From Parendozoicomonas callyspongiae (GTDB lineage Bacteria > Pseudomonadota > Gammaproteobacteria > Pseudomonadales > Endozoicomonadaceae), in the NCBI RefSeq assembly GCF_023502345.1, contig NZ_JAMFLX010000009.1:62001-126000 (forward strand): a stretch of 64,000 bases of DNA. The letters are read 5' to 3'. Made by a program: the position numbers and the translations under genes. The stretch's first letter is position 1, and every line of letters starts with the position of its first letter. The notes beneath the pieces were generated by a model, which saw nothing but the letters and a program-made list of their open reading frames with translations, searched no databases and was not told where the DNA came from. Shown here piece by piece: positions 1 to 8,771 of this stretch.

Positions 1-101
1 ACCGTTTATTTCATTCCTAACCTGGCGATATGTTATTATTGAGCGCTTACCCTGATTTGCATGATCGTTCTTAATTACCAATTTTCAGCAGGTTTCGATG
101 T

Positions 102-1931
102 ATGACCGAACAATCCCGCGCCGCTGACAGCGGTCTGGCGATTTACCTGCGCCTATTGGGCTATGTTCGTCCTTATTGGCCCTTTTTCGCGCTCAGCCTT
201 CTGGGCTACATTATTTTTGCTGCCAGCCAGCCCATGTTTCCCAAGCTGGTTGACTACTTTACCACCGCTCTGATCGGTGATTCCCTGGAACCTGTAACAA
301 TCTGGGGGCTGGGTGAGGTTTCGCCATCCAGACTGGTTTTTCTGGTTCCTCTCGGAATGGTATTTATTGCCGTTTTCAGGGGGATAGGCTCTTTTATGGG
401 GAATTATTACCTGGCCAGAGTCTCCCTCGGTGTGGTTCATGACCTTCGGGTACAGCTGTTTAACAGCATGCTGATATTGCCAAACCGCTTCTTTGACGAG
501 AACAATTCCGGCCACCTGATCTCCCGAATTACCTATAATGTTGGCGGTGTAACCACAGCGGCGACCGATGCTATTAAAGTTGTGGTCCGGGAAGGCCTGA
601 CAGTTATTGCCGTTCTGGGTTACCTGTTCTGGACCAACTGGAAACTGACCCTGCTGTTTATCGCCATTATTCCTGTGATTGCCGGCGTGGTTACCATCAC
701 CAGTAAGCGCTTTAAGAAGTTGAGCAAAAAAATCCAGAACACGATGGGTGATGTTACCCATATTGCCTCTGAGACCATTACCAGCCATAGAGTAGTGCGC
801 AGCTTTGGTGGTGAAAGTTATGAGAAAGGCCGCTTTTTCGCTGCCAGCACCGACAACACCCAGAAAGGCCTGAAAATGGTCAAGGTTGGTGCTGTCATGA
901 CACCGACCCTGCAGCTGATTATTCTCTGCGCCATGGCGGCACTGATGTATTCCGTGCTGTATCTCCAAAGTACCGGGGCAACTGCTAACACTCCCGGCCA
1001 GCTGGTTGGCTTTCTGACCGCTGCAGGCCTGCTGCCCAAACCTCTGCGTCAGCTCAGTGAAGTTATCCCCAATATCCAGAAAGGTATTGTGGCCGCCTGG
1101 TCTGTCTTTGAGCTGGTTGATGAGCAGCCAGAACAGGATCTGGGCACCAAAGAAGTTGAACGGGCCCAAGGTGCCCTGGAGTTCAAGAACCTCTCCTTTA
1201 CTTATCCAGGAGCGGATAAACCGGCCCTGAAGAATATCAACTTCACCGCTAAGCCCGGCGAGGTTATTGCGCTGGTTGGGCGCTCCGGCAGTGGCAAAAC
1301 CACCCTGGCCAGCCTGCTCCCACGTTTTTATAACCATAATGAAGGCGATATCCTTCTGGATGGCATACCGATCCAGGATTACAGGCTGCCTAACCTGCGT
1401 AAACAGATTGCCCTGGTCAACCAGCAGATAGCCCTCTTCAACGACACCGTGGCCAACAATATCGCCTATGGTGACCTACGGGATACTGACAAGGAAGATA
1501 TTCGCCTGGCAGCTCGCGCGGCTTATGCGATGGAGTTTATTGAAAACCTGCCGGAAGGCTTCAGCACTCTGGTTGGCGAAAATGGCGTTCTGCTTTCCGG
1601 CGGTCAAAGACAACGCCTGGCTATTGCCCGGGCCATTCTGAAAGATGCCCCACTACTGATTCTTGATGAGGCGACATCTGCTCTGGATACTGAATCTGAA
1701 CGTCACATTCAGGCAGCGCTGGACGGTATTATGAAAAGCCGTACCACTCTTGTTATCGCTCACCGTCTCTCAACCATTGAGAATGCTGACCGCATTCTGG
1801 TTATGGACAAAGGTCAGATTATTGAGTCTGGCAGCCATGATGAGCTGCTGGAGAAAGATGGTGCCTACGCCCGCTTGTACCGTATGCAGTTTCAGGAACA
1901 GGCCAAACTGGCATCCGAGGAAGTGGTTTAA
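102..1931 (+). CDS. msbA: Lipid A export ABC transporter MsbA
   Basis: Homodimeric inner-membrane flippase that moves lipid A-core from the cytoplasmic to the periplasmic leaflet using ATP. The 609-residue half-transporter has an N-terminal six-helix exporter domain (about residues 20-330) and a C-terminal nucleotide-binding domain. I see Walker A GRSGSGKTT near residue 392, the signature LSGGQRQR near 499, Walker B LLILDEATSALD near 517 and the switch His in VIAHRLST near 552. Family length is about 580-610, so it is full length. ATG at 102 follows a weak AGG nine bases upstream. hldE, another LPS gene, lies 125 bp downstream on the same strand, which supports MsbA over other exporters of this family. 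Confidence 0.93.
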   Translation: MTEQSRAADSGLAIYLRLLGYVRPYWPFFALSLLGYIIFAASQPMFPKLVDYFTTALIGDSLEPVTIWGLGEVSPSRLVFLVPLGMVFIAVFRGIGSFMGNYYLARVSLGVVHDLRVQLFNSMLILPNRFFDENNSGHLISRITYNVGGVTTAATDAIKVVVREGLTVIAVLGYLFWTNWKLTLLFIAIIPVIAGVVTITSKRFKKLSKKIQNTMGDVTHIASETITSHRVVRSFGGESYEKGRFFAASTDNTQKGLKMVKVGAVMTPTLQLIILCAMAALMYSVLYLQSTGATANTPGQLVGFLTAAGLLPKPLRQLSEVIPNIQKGIVAAWSVFELVDEQPEQDLGTKEVERAQGALEFKNLSFTYPGADKPALKNINFTAKPGEVIALVGRSGSGKTTLASLLPRFYNHNEGDILLDGIPIQDYRLPNLRKQIALVNQQIALFNDTVANNIAYGDLRDTDKEDIRLAARAAYAMEFIENLPEGFSTLVGENGVLLSGGQRQRLAIARAILKDAPLLILDEATSALDTESERHIQAALDGIMKSRTTLVIAHRLSTIENADRILVMDKGQIIESGSHDELLEKDGAYARLYRMQFQEQAKLASEEVV

Positions 1932-2056
1932 ACCACTTCCTCCATTCAGTTTATCTTTTTAAGAGAAACGACATCAGATTAACTGACCCCAGATAAACAA
2001 GGGGTGTCGTTTTAAAATCAATACAAGGCGCTATTTCAAAGTAAATAGAGAATAGA

Positions 2057-3493
2057 ATGAAACTCACTCTGCCCCGTTTTGATAAAGCCCGCGTTGTTGT
2101 AGCTGGCGACGTTATGCTGGATCGCTACTGGCATGGCCCAACCCGTCGTATATCGCCGGAAGCACCAGTTCCCGTAGTGCGAGTGACTGGCTCTGAAGAC
2201 CGCCCAGGTGGTGCAGGCAATGTCTCCCTGAATATCACATCTCTGGGAGCACCCGTCTGGCTGCTCGGAGCAACCGGTGATGATGAAGCCGCCGACAGCC
2301 TGACCAACAGTCTGGAAAGTGCCGGCGTCTTCTGTGACTTTATCCGCCATGAACAAGCCCCGACCATCACCAAACTGCGGGTTATCAGTCAGCATCAGCA
2401 ACTGATGCGTCTGGATTTCGAAGAATCCTTTTCAGAGTCTTTCCAGGAACAGATTCCTGAGCACCTTGAGAAGCTGCTGGATAACGCAGATGCTCTGGTT
2501 CTGTCAGATTACGGCAAGGGAACACTGTCGGATCTGCAGTCCCTTGTTAAGCTGGCACGTTCCCGCAACATTCCGGTTCTTGCCGATCCCAAAGGTGCTG
2601 ATTTTGAGAAGTACCGTGGTGCAACAGTTATCACTCCCAACCTCAGTGAGTTTGAAACCATTGTAGGCCCCTGCCCTGATGAAAAGACTCTGGTTGAGAA
2701 AGGCCAGAAGCTGCGCAGAGACCTGGAGCTGGATGCTCTGCTGATCACCCGCAGCGAAAATGGCATGACCCTGCTGCGCGAAGATGAAACCGAACTGCAC
2801 TTCCCGGCCCAGGCTCGTGAAGTTTTCGATGTAACCGGTGCGGGCGATACGGTTATTGCTGTTCTTGCAGCCGCCATTGCCAGCGGCATGCCTATGCCTG
2901 AAGCGACAGCTCTGGCCAATATCGCAGCCGGTATTGTTGTTGGCAAACTGGGTACTGCGACTGTCAGCCTGCCTGAACTGCGTCGTGCAGTCAGCTCTGT
3001 TCATGGTGTTGAGCGTGGCGCAATGACTCGTGAACAGCTGGAAACCGTCATTGAAGAAGCAAAGAGTCATGGCGAACGCATTGTCTTTACCAATGGCTGT
3101 TTTGATATCCTGCATGCTGGTCATGTTGGCTACCTTGAAGAGGCGCGTAAGCTGGGTGATCGCCTGATTGTTGCTATTAACAGCGATGAATCAGTAACCC
3201 GTCTGAAAGGTGAAGGCCGCCCGATCAATTCTGTCGAGCGTCGTATGGCTGTACTGGCAGGTCTGGAATCCGTGGATTGGGTTGTACCTTTCCATGAAGA
3301 CACTCCGGAAACCCTGCTGGAGATGTTTAAGCCGGACATTCTGGTAAAAGGCGGTGACTACACCATTGATCAGGTGGTTGGTGCTCCTATCGTTCATGAG
3401 CATGGCGGCGAGGTTGCTGTTCTGGAATTTTTGGATAACTGTTCGACAACAGCAATTGTTCGTAAAATTCGTAAAGAGAACGTGACAGCCTGA
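2057..3493 (+). CDS. hldE: Bifunctional heptose-7-phosphate kinase / heptose-1-phosphate adenylyltransferase
   Basis: Makes ADP-D-glycero-beta-D-manno-heptose for the LPS inner core: the N-terminal half phosphorylates heptose-7-phosphate at C1 and the C-terminal half adenylylates the product. Residues about 10-320 are a PfkB/ribokinase fold, with RPGGAGNVS near the N-terminus and the catalytic loop DVTGAGDTV near 258-266. Residues about 345-478 are a cytidylyltransferase fold with FTNGCFDILHAGH, which carries the HxGH nucleotide-binding motif. At 478 residues it matches the fused enterobacterial form (477), so neither half is lost. It follows msbA and ends just before a strong bidirectional terminator. 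Confidence 0.95.
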   Translation: MKLTLPRFDKARVVVAGDVMLDRYWHGPTRRISPEAPVPVVRVTGSEDRPGGAGNVSLNITSLGAPVWLLGATGDDEAADSLTNSLESAGVFCDFIRHEQAPTITKLRVISQHQQLMRLDFEESFSESFQEQIPEHLEKLLDNADALVLSDYGKGTLSDLQSLVKLARSRNIPVLADPKGADFEKYRGATVITPNLSEFETIVGPCPDEKTLVEKGQKLRRDLELDALLITRSENGMTLLREDETELHFPAQAREVFDVTGAGDTVIAVLAAAIASGMPMPEATALANIAAGIVVGKLGTATVSLPELRRAVSSVHGVERGAMTREQLETVIEEAKSHGERIVFTNGCFDILHAGHVGYLEEARKLGDRLIVAINSDESVTRLKGEGRPINSVERRMAVLAGLESVDWVVPFHEDTPETLLEMFKPDILVKGGDYTIDQVVGAPIVHEHGGEVAVLEFLDNCSTTAIVRKIRKENVTA

Positions 3494-3505
3494 TTCATAG
3501 CGAAT

Positions 3506-3537
3506 AAAACAAAGGAGCCTGGCGGCTCCTTTGTTTT
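3506..3537. terminator. Bidirectional intrinsic terminator between hldE and fadD
   Basis: A perfect 14-bp inverted repeat (3506-3519 with 3524-3537) closes a TGGC loop. The arms start in AAAAC and end in GTTTT, so both strands give a GC stem followed by a U-rich tract. It lies 12 bp after hldE and 13 bp before the fadD stop, and serves the two converging genes. Confidence 0.9.
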
Positions 3538-3549
3538 ATTGCATCCTTT

Positions 3550-5274
3550 CTAAGATGCAGCTTTAACACCTTCCTGACTAAGTCGATACTCTTCCTTAAG
3601 TTCCTTCCTCAGAATTTTACCGACAGGCGTGACTGGCAGCTCATCACGGAAAACAACTTTACGTGGCACCTTGTAAGCTGTCATATGCTCACGACACCAG
3701 GCAATCACCTCATCTTCTGTCAGCGATGAGTCCGTCGGAATAATATACAACCTTGGGGCTTCACCGGTTTTTGGATCAGGTACGCCAATACAGGCACAGT
3801 TCACAACCTTGGAATGTCCGGAAACAATGCTTTCGATTTCGTTGGGATAAACATTAAAACCGGATACCAAAATCATGTCTTTTATTCGATCAACAATGCG
3901 AATAAAGCCGTCGTCTTCAACTTTTGCGACATCGCCGGTTTTCAACCAGCCATCTTCACTGATCACTTCGGCTGTTGCTTCAGCACGGCCCCAGTAACCT
4001 TTCATAACCTGAACGCCACGAACACAGAGTTCACCGGTTTCTCCCTGGGCAACTGCATTTCCTTCATCATCAACCAGTTTGATATCTGTAGAAGGGACTG
4101 GCAAACCTGCTGTTCCCGGTTGGGCCTGTGGGCCCATCGGGTTAACACTTACGACGGGGGAACACTCAGTCAATCCATATCCTTCTGTTACCCGGCAGCC
4201 TGTGACTTCTTCCCAGCGCTTGGCTACATCATCCTGAAGTGCGGTTCCTCCAGAAAGTGTGACTTTCAGATGACTGAAATCCAGCTTATGGAACTCAGGA
4301 TTCTCCATAAGACTGACAAACAAGGTGTTAAGCCCTGCAAAGAAAGTAAAGTCCCATGATTTTATCGCCTTGATAAAAAGGTTACTGTCTCTGGGGTTGG
4401 CTATCAGGACACTGTGCTGCCCCTGATATGGGAAGAACATCAGGTTCATAATAAACGCGTATATATGATAGAGCGGCAGCGGGGCAATGGCGATTTCCTC
4501 ACCCGCCTTGAGCCACAACTCTCCATCATCACGCGTCTGTCCAAGAGATGAACTTATCTGTGACATATTGCCCACCAGATTGCCATGAGTCAGCATGGCC
4601 CCCTTGGCTACACCCGTTGTGCCTCCCGTATACTGCAGTATGGCAATATCCTCTGAAGTACGGGAAACAGGGGTATAGCCAGAAGTTTTAGCGCCCATTT
4701 CCAGTGTTTTGCGAAAAGAAATCGCAGTTGGCAGGCTATAGGGAACCACCAGTTTCTTCACATACTTCACAAGGCTGTTAATGATCCAGCGCTTGGGCGC
4801 AGGCAGCACATCAGCCAATGCCGTACGAATCAGATATTTTACCGGCGTATCACAGACAACCTCTTCAACCATATGGCCGAAGTTATCCAGAAACAGAATC
4901 GCCCGCGCCCCGGAATCATTCAGCTGATGCTTCAGTTCACGGGCTGTATAGAGCGGGTTGGTATTTACGATAACAAGGCCGGCACGCAGTGCACCGTATG
5001 CAACAATGGGATACTGAAGCAGGTTTGGAAGCTGGATAGCAATGCGATCACCAGGCTTCAGATCGGTATGACTCTGAATCCAGGCCGCAAAGTTTGCACT
5101 TTGAATATCAATATCACGGTATGTCAGGGTATGACCTATACCGGTGAAGGCAGGGCGATCAGCAAACTGGCTAACAGCTTCATCGATCAGTTCAATCAAA
5201 GAGCCGTAATCCAAAGTCGGAGCCTGTGAAGGCACTCCCGAGGGACGCTTATCATCCCAGAAAGATGGATTCAT
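3550..5274 (-). CDS. fadD: Long-chain-fatty-acid--CoA ligase
   Basis: Activates long-chain fatty acids to acyl-CoA via an acyl-adenylate, for beta-oxidation or lipid synthesis, and probably acts at the inner membrane. The 574 residues carry the adenylate-forming signature: the P-loop YTGGTTGVAKGA, the GYGLTECSP motif, the DGWLKTGDVA linker and the FACS-type stretch RIVDRIKDMILVSGFN, with the C-terminal lysine in TPVGKILRKEL. Length fits FadD (about 560). The ATG at 5274 has only a poor Shine-Dalgarno (AGG). It stands alone, converging on hldE. A paralogue with different chain-length preference cannot be excluded. Confidence 0.9.
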   Translation of the reverse strand: MNPSFWDDKRPSGVPSQAPTLDYGSLIELIDEAVSQFADRPAFTGIGHTLTYRDIDIQSANFAAWIQSHTDLKPGDRIAIQLPNLLQYPIVAYGALRAGLVIVNTNPLYTARELKHQLNDSGARAILFLDNFGHMVEEVVCDTPVKYLIRTALADVLPAPKRWIINSLVKYVKKLVVPYSLPTAISFRKTLEMGAKTSGYTPVSRTSEDIAILQYTGGTTGVAKGAMLTHGNLVGNMSQISSSLGQTRDDGELWLKAGEEIAIAPLPLYHIYAFIMNLMFFPYQGQHSVLIANPRDSNLFIKAIKSWDFTFFAGLNTLFVSLMENPEFHKLDFSHLKVTLSGGTALQDDVAKRWEEVTGCRVTEGYGLTECSPVVSVNPMGPQAQPGTAGLPVPSTDIKLVDDEGNAVAQGETGELCVRGVQVMKGYWGRAEATAEVISEDGWLKTGDVAKVEDDGFIRIVDRIKDMILVSGFNVYPNEIESIVSGHSKVVNCACIGVPDPKTGEAPRLYIIPTDSSLTEDEVIAWCREHMTAYKVPRKVVFRDELPVTPVGKILRKELKEEYRLSQEGVKAAS

Positions 5275-5539
5275 ACTGATACCTGTTTGTTATTTTTGTA
5301 ATCGGGTTCAATACAATAAACCGTTGCCATGAGCAGATTCCGAATACCAGGCCTCAAACCACGATGCATCGTAATTCACTCATTACCGGCAACAAGCCAC
5401 TGCATTATGACCGCTTAATACATATGCTGGCAATTATTGGCATTTTTAGTAGCAATACGGCCGAAAATATAGAAACGACTTAATCACTTATCAAGCACAA
5501 TAAATCCAAGCAAAAAGAACTCTTTACAGAGTGGAAAAC

Positions 5540-5875
5540 ATGGGGCAATCTGCACATGTCTTATCAGTATCGGCATTAGCGAAGTTGGACATAGATTATC
5601 GGCTTGTAGCCTGCCAGGAGCGTTTCCGGCAAGTATCCCATCACATCAATATCCAGCAGCTTGTGGAAGATTTTAATCGCCTGCGCACAACTGCAAACCT
5701 CAACGGTATCGAAGCACGTTCCGAGACAATCAGTTTTATTGCTGATCAGCTGGACGTTCTCTCCGTTGTTGAAGACCTGGACAGCGGACTTGATGAGTCA
5801 AAGCAAATGCTGGCAGGGCTCATTAATGAACTCTACGACCTGAAGCTCGAACCCGATACCGCCCTGGCTGGATAA
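5540..5875 (+). CDS. Small acidic helical protein of unknown function
   Basis: I do not recognise this 111-residue protein. It looks soluble, acidic and almost entirely helical, with no signal peptide, membrane segment or cysteine cluster. Residues 20-55 and 60-100 look like two amphipathic helical blocks, rich in Leu/Asp/Glu. ATG at 5540 is preferred over an in-frame GTG at 5531 because AGAGTGG sits a few bases before it. It stands alone between divergent fadD (265 bp upstream) and the convergent ACT-domain gene 24 bp downstream. The frame is open over its full length with housekeeping-like codon use, so I think it is real. Confidence 0.6.
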   Translation: MGQSAHVLSVSALAKLDIDYRLVACQERFRQVSHHINIQQLVEDFNRLRTTANLNGIEARSETISFIADQLDVLSVVEDLDSGLDESKQMLAGLINELYDLKLEPDTALAG

Positions 5876-5899
5876 ATCAGCCAAGGGAAATATGGCAGT

Positions 5900-6415
5900 C
5901 TACCCCGGACTGATATCCAGTATCAGTTCGGGAGAGAGTGACTCAATTCTCTCCCTTACAGTATCCACATCGGTACCATCTGGTGCGTAAAGGTGTGCCT
6001 GAATAGACTGAAGGTGCTCACCTGTATAAGGGGCGGGTATGGTATCCGTATGAATTTCACTGATTCGTATATGCTGTTCGCCCAGAAGCCGTGACACATC
6101 AGTGACCAGCTCAGGGGCCTCATCAGCGATTAAGTTCATCAGCAGATGACTTTCATGATCAGGAAGCGCAGCGGGATCCATCCTATCAAACTGAACTTTC
6201 ACGCCATTGTTCTTCATAGACGTCAAATCACTTGTAAGCCCTTTAAGCTCTTCAGGTGACACGCTGATAAACATGATACTGGCAAAGCGCCCCCCCATAT
6301 GTGCCATATGGCTGGACAGCGAACGGGCTTTATGTTGAGAAACAGTCCGGGCCAGAACATCCTCCATTCCGGGCAGGTCGGGGCCAGTGACTGTCAGTAA
6401 TAAATTATTCGTCAT
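5900..6415 (-). CDS. ACT-domain protein, GcvR-like
   Basis: 171 residues forming two tandem ACT domains (about 4-80 and 88-168). The N-terminal segment LLLTVTGPDLPGMEDVLART is typical of the GcvR family, cytoplasmic regulators that in E. coli block GcvA activation of the glycine-cleavage operon. No DNA-binding domain is present, so any regulation would be through a partner protein. No gcv gene lies in the window, so the assignment rests on the fold alone; other two-ACT proteins of this size exist. It converges with the small gene at 5540-5875 and its upstream side abuts the palindromic element at 6540. Confidence 0.7.
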   Translation of the reverse strand: MTNNLLLTVTGPDLPGMEDVLARTVSQHKARSLSSHMAHMGGRFASIMFISVSPEELKGLTSDLTSMKNNGVKVQFDRMDPAALPDHESHLLMNLIADEAPELVTDVSRLLGEQHIRISEIHTDTIPAPYTGEHLQSIQAHLYAPDGTDVDTVRERIESLSPELILDISPG

Positions 6416-6539
6416 CGATCAATACTCTGAACGGCTCAACAGATCAGCCAAAGTATGGACCCTGATGGCAGGAATCGCGGGAATATTTTCTTTAACTTCG
6501 GGACATTTTTTCTCAGCCTCTTATAATACCGCCCCCTTA

Positions 6540-6700
6540 GAGCCTATTCATAATCTTATCGCAGGCTGCAAATGCCGAATAAAAACACCTGTTTCTTCGC
6601 TTTTGCTCGTTACATAGAACCACTATGCGCCTCGTAAAACCAAAGAAACAGGCATTTTTCTCGTCATTTTCGCTATCTGCGAAAGATTATGAAAAGGCTC
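6540..6700. mobile_element. Palindromic MITE-like element with TTA duplication
   Basis: A 161-bp element with no coding capacity. Its ends are inverted repeats beginning GAGCCTATTCATAATCTT (left) and, read inward on the other strand, GAGCCTTTTCATAATCTT (right). The match continues imperfectly through the interior (CCTGTTTCTT on both arms) to a centre near 6620, so the whole element could fold into one long hairpin. It is flanked by TTA on both sides (6537-6539 and 6701-6703), as expected for a 3-bp target duplication. GAG ends with TNA duplications recall IS1031-type IS5-family elements; that parentage is inference. It lies between the ACT-domain gene and rlmI and interrupts no gene. Confidence 0.8.
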
Positions 6701-6734
6701 TTAACGCTATAGCAGCCACACTGCGGAAGAAATC

Positions 6735-7928
6735 ATGAACCTGACAACCCTCAGCCTGAAAAAAAATGCCGAACGTCGCCTCAAGGCAGGCCACCTCTGG
6801 ATTTACAGTAATGAAGTCGATACATCCAAGACTCCCTTGAGTGGCTTCGAGGCAGGCCAGCAGGCTGTTGTAGAAACAGCATCAGGTAAAGCCGTTGGTA
6901 TCGCTTACATAAACCCCAACACCCTGATCTGTGGACGACTGGTCAGCCGCAACACCAAGCATGCCCTGACCCAGTCACTTCTGGTTCATCGCATCAAGAT
7001 TGCCCTTAGCCTGCGTGAGCGCCTCTATGATCAGCCCTGCTACCGTCTCTGTTATGGTGACAGTGACAATCTGCCCGGCCTGGTCATCGATCGTTTCCAT
7101 GATTACCTGGTAGTACAGATCGGTACTGCGGGTATGGAAGCCATGCGCGAAGACATAATCGCCGCACTTGTTAAGGTTCTTAAACCAGCAGGTATCCTGT
7201 TCCGCAACACCGGAGGCGTTCGTTCTCTGGAGAATCTGCCTGAATATATTGAAGCCGTTTATGGTGAAGTGCCCGATGAGCTGCCACTTATTGAGAACGG
7301 TACCAACTTCCTGGCTCCAGTAAGAGATGGCCAGAAAACCGGTTGGTTCTATGACCACCGCCCAGCCCGCGCCTTCCTGAACGGCATGGTCAAAGGACAG
7401 AGAGTTCTGGACGTATTCAGCTATGTTGGCGGCTGGGGCGTTCAGGCTGCCAACCATGGTGCCAGTGAAGTATTCTGTGTCGACAGCTCAGCTCTTGCGC
7501 TTGACTATGTGCATAAAAATGCCGAGCTGAATGGTGTCGCTGATAAAGTTGCCACCCTTGAGGGCGATGCGTTCTCCGCGCTGAAAGAGCTGCATACCGC
7601 GCAGGAGAAGTTTGATGTTGTTGTTATGGATCCTCCTGCCTTTATCAAGCGCAAGAAAGATATCAAGAATGGAGAGCAGGCTTACCGCCGGGTGAATGAA
7701 ATGGCCATGCGTTTGTTGAAGAATGATGGCATTCTGGTCAGCGGTTCCTGCTCCATGCATCTACAGCGAGATAACCTGCTGGATATCCTGCGTGCATCAG
7801 CCCGTCATATCGACCGTGAGATGCAGCTGTTTGCTGAGTGCCATCAGGGCGCGGATCATCCGATTCATCCATCCATTCCTGAGACGGCTTATATTAAAGC
7901 GATGTTTGGCCGGATTCTTCGAGTGTAA
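6735..7928 (+). CDS. rlmI: 23S rRNA cytosine-5 methyltransferase RlmI
   Basis: SAM-dependent enzyme of the RlmI/YccW family, which methylates 23S rRNA C1962 (E. coli numbering). It has 397 residues against 396 in E. coli. An N-terminal PUA-like RNA-binding domain (about 1-75) begins with LSLKKNAERRLKAGHLWIYS. The C-terminal Rossmann methyltransferase shows the SAM site VLDVFSYVGGWGVQAA near 222-237, the acidic loop FCVDSS near 246 and the catalytic-region motif VVMDPPAFIKRKKD near 295. A C in SGSCSMH late in the protein is the candidate nucleophile. Transcription probably starts in or just after the MITE, 34 bp upstream, and ends at the hairpin at 7992. Confidence 0.9.
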   Translation: MNLTTLSLKKNAERRLKAGHLWIYSNEVDTSKTPLSGFEAGQQAVVETASGKAVGIAYINPNTLICGRLVSRNTKHALTQSLLVHRIKIALSLRERLYDQPCYRLCYGDSDNLPGLVIDRFHDYLVVQIGTAGMEAMREDIIAALVKVLKPAGILFRNTGGVRSLENLPEYIEAVYGEVPDELPLIENGTNFLAPVRDGQKTGWFYDHRPARAFLNGMVKGQRVLDVFSYVGGWGVQAANHGASEVFCVDSSALALDYVHKNAELNGVADKVATLEGDAFSALKELHTAQEKFDVVVMDPPAFIKRKKDIKNGEQAYRRVNEMAMRLLKNDGILVSGSCSMHLQRDNLLDILRASARHIDREMQLFAECHQGADHPIHPSIPETAYIKAMFGRILRV

Positions 7929-7991
7929 AAAACAGAATAATGTCGTCTGTCACAAACTGATCAAAGTGAACGACATATTTATTGCATAAGA

Positions 7992-8016
7992 AAAGCCCCG
8001 CTATTTGCGGGGCTTT
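7992..8016. terminator. Terminator after rlmI
   Basis: Perfect 10-bp stem (AAAGCCCCGC with GCGGGGCTTT) around a TATTT loop, 63 bp after the rlmI stop and 39 bp before the stop of the convergent gene at 8055. The A/T ends on both arms allow termination on either strand. Confidence 0.85.
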
Positions 8017-8054
8017 CGGATTGATGTTGAATAACTTCAATTCACCATTTGGCA

Positions 8055-8366
8055 TCAAGCAGACTTGGGCAGCTCCCCCTTGCTGACCAAAGCACCAGTC
8101 AGGTCATAGACCTTGCATTCTGATGACTTCATCCACCCCTGCCTGTAGGCACGGTCAAGCTTTGGCACCCCAAAGCTTAAATCCTTTTTCACTCTACGGG
8201 ATTCAACACCCAACTGATAAGCCGCTTGCTCAGCTCGCTGAGCCCAACCAAGACTTTTACTGTAGCTATTGTCCATCCTTGACATAACGCCAGCAGCATA
8301 CATGGTCAAAATATCTTCAATTCGCTCTTCCATGGCATTCATCACTGATGTTTCACCCGCAATCAT
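8055..8366 (-). CDS. Small protein of unknown function
   Basis: I do not recognise this 103-residue protein. It has no signal peptide or membrane segment. The middle is helical (MEERIEDILTMYAAGVMSR, then a Ser/Ala/Gln-rich stretch), and the C-terminal 50 residues are basic (RRVKKDL, DRAYRQGWMK) and end in a short beta-like segment. I chose ATG at 8366 because GGAGG lies nine bases upstream; an in-frame ATG at 8423 would add 19 residues but has no such site. Its upstream side faces the AraC-family gene across a 405-bp non-coding gap, so the two could be co-regulated, though nothing proves it. Confidence 0.6.
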   Translation of the reverse strand: MIAGETSVMNAMEERIEDILTMYAAGVMSRMDNSYSKSLGWAQRAEQAAYQLGVESRRVKKDLSFGVPKLDRAYRQGWMKSSECKVYDLTGALVSKGELPKSA

Positions 8367-8771
8367 GAAGCAAGACCTCCAAAAAAAACCACTTAATAAA
8401 GTGTTGATTTGATAAGCAGACACACCTTTCTTCTTCTAATCAAAAGTTTGCATGTCTGTGTGATTATTTATACCGGTATGAATTTTTCAATGCTTGTCTG
8501 TAAGTGGACAGTGGCTTGATCAAAACTCTACTTTTTATCCACAGCCATGTCTCTCCATATATAAGTACTTTTCACTACTTATTTTGTTAACTTCTGTTCC
8601 AATACCGGTAAAATGGTGGTTTAATTTCACACGTTACATTCATCAGTTGTATCAGACAAGAAGTTGCCGTGGGAGTTCACGGTCAGAAAGTATGTCATAT
8701 AAATGCTGCATCCTTTTACCAAGAAGATACAGCGCTGACACACATTGTCACCAGGGACCTGGAGCACACTG
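8367..8771. promoter_or_regulatory. Divergent intergenic region with two ACCGGT palindromes
   Basis: 405 bp, AT-rich, between the unknown gene at 8366 and the AraC-family gene. It must carry both promoters, but I see no convincing sigma-70 pair. ATACCGGTAT (8470-8479) is a perfect palindrome and ATACCGGTA (8602-8610) is a near copy 132 bp away; they could be operator half-sites. A second small inverted repeat, CTGT with ACAG, lies near 8500. Confidence 0.35.

Noticed and set aside
153-1337. 394-codon open frame antisense to msbA
   Set aside because: Shadow of msbA codons.
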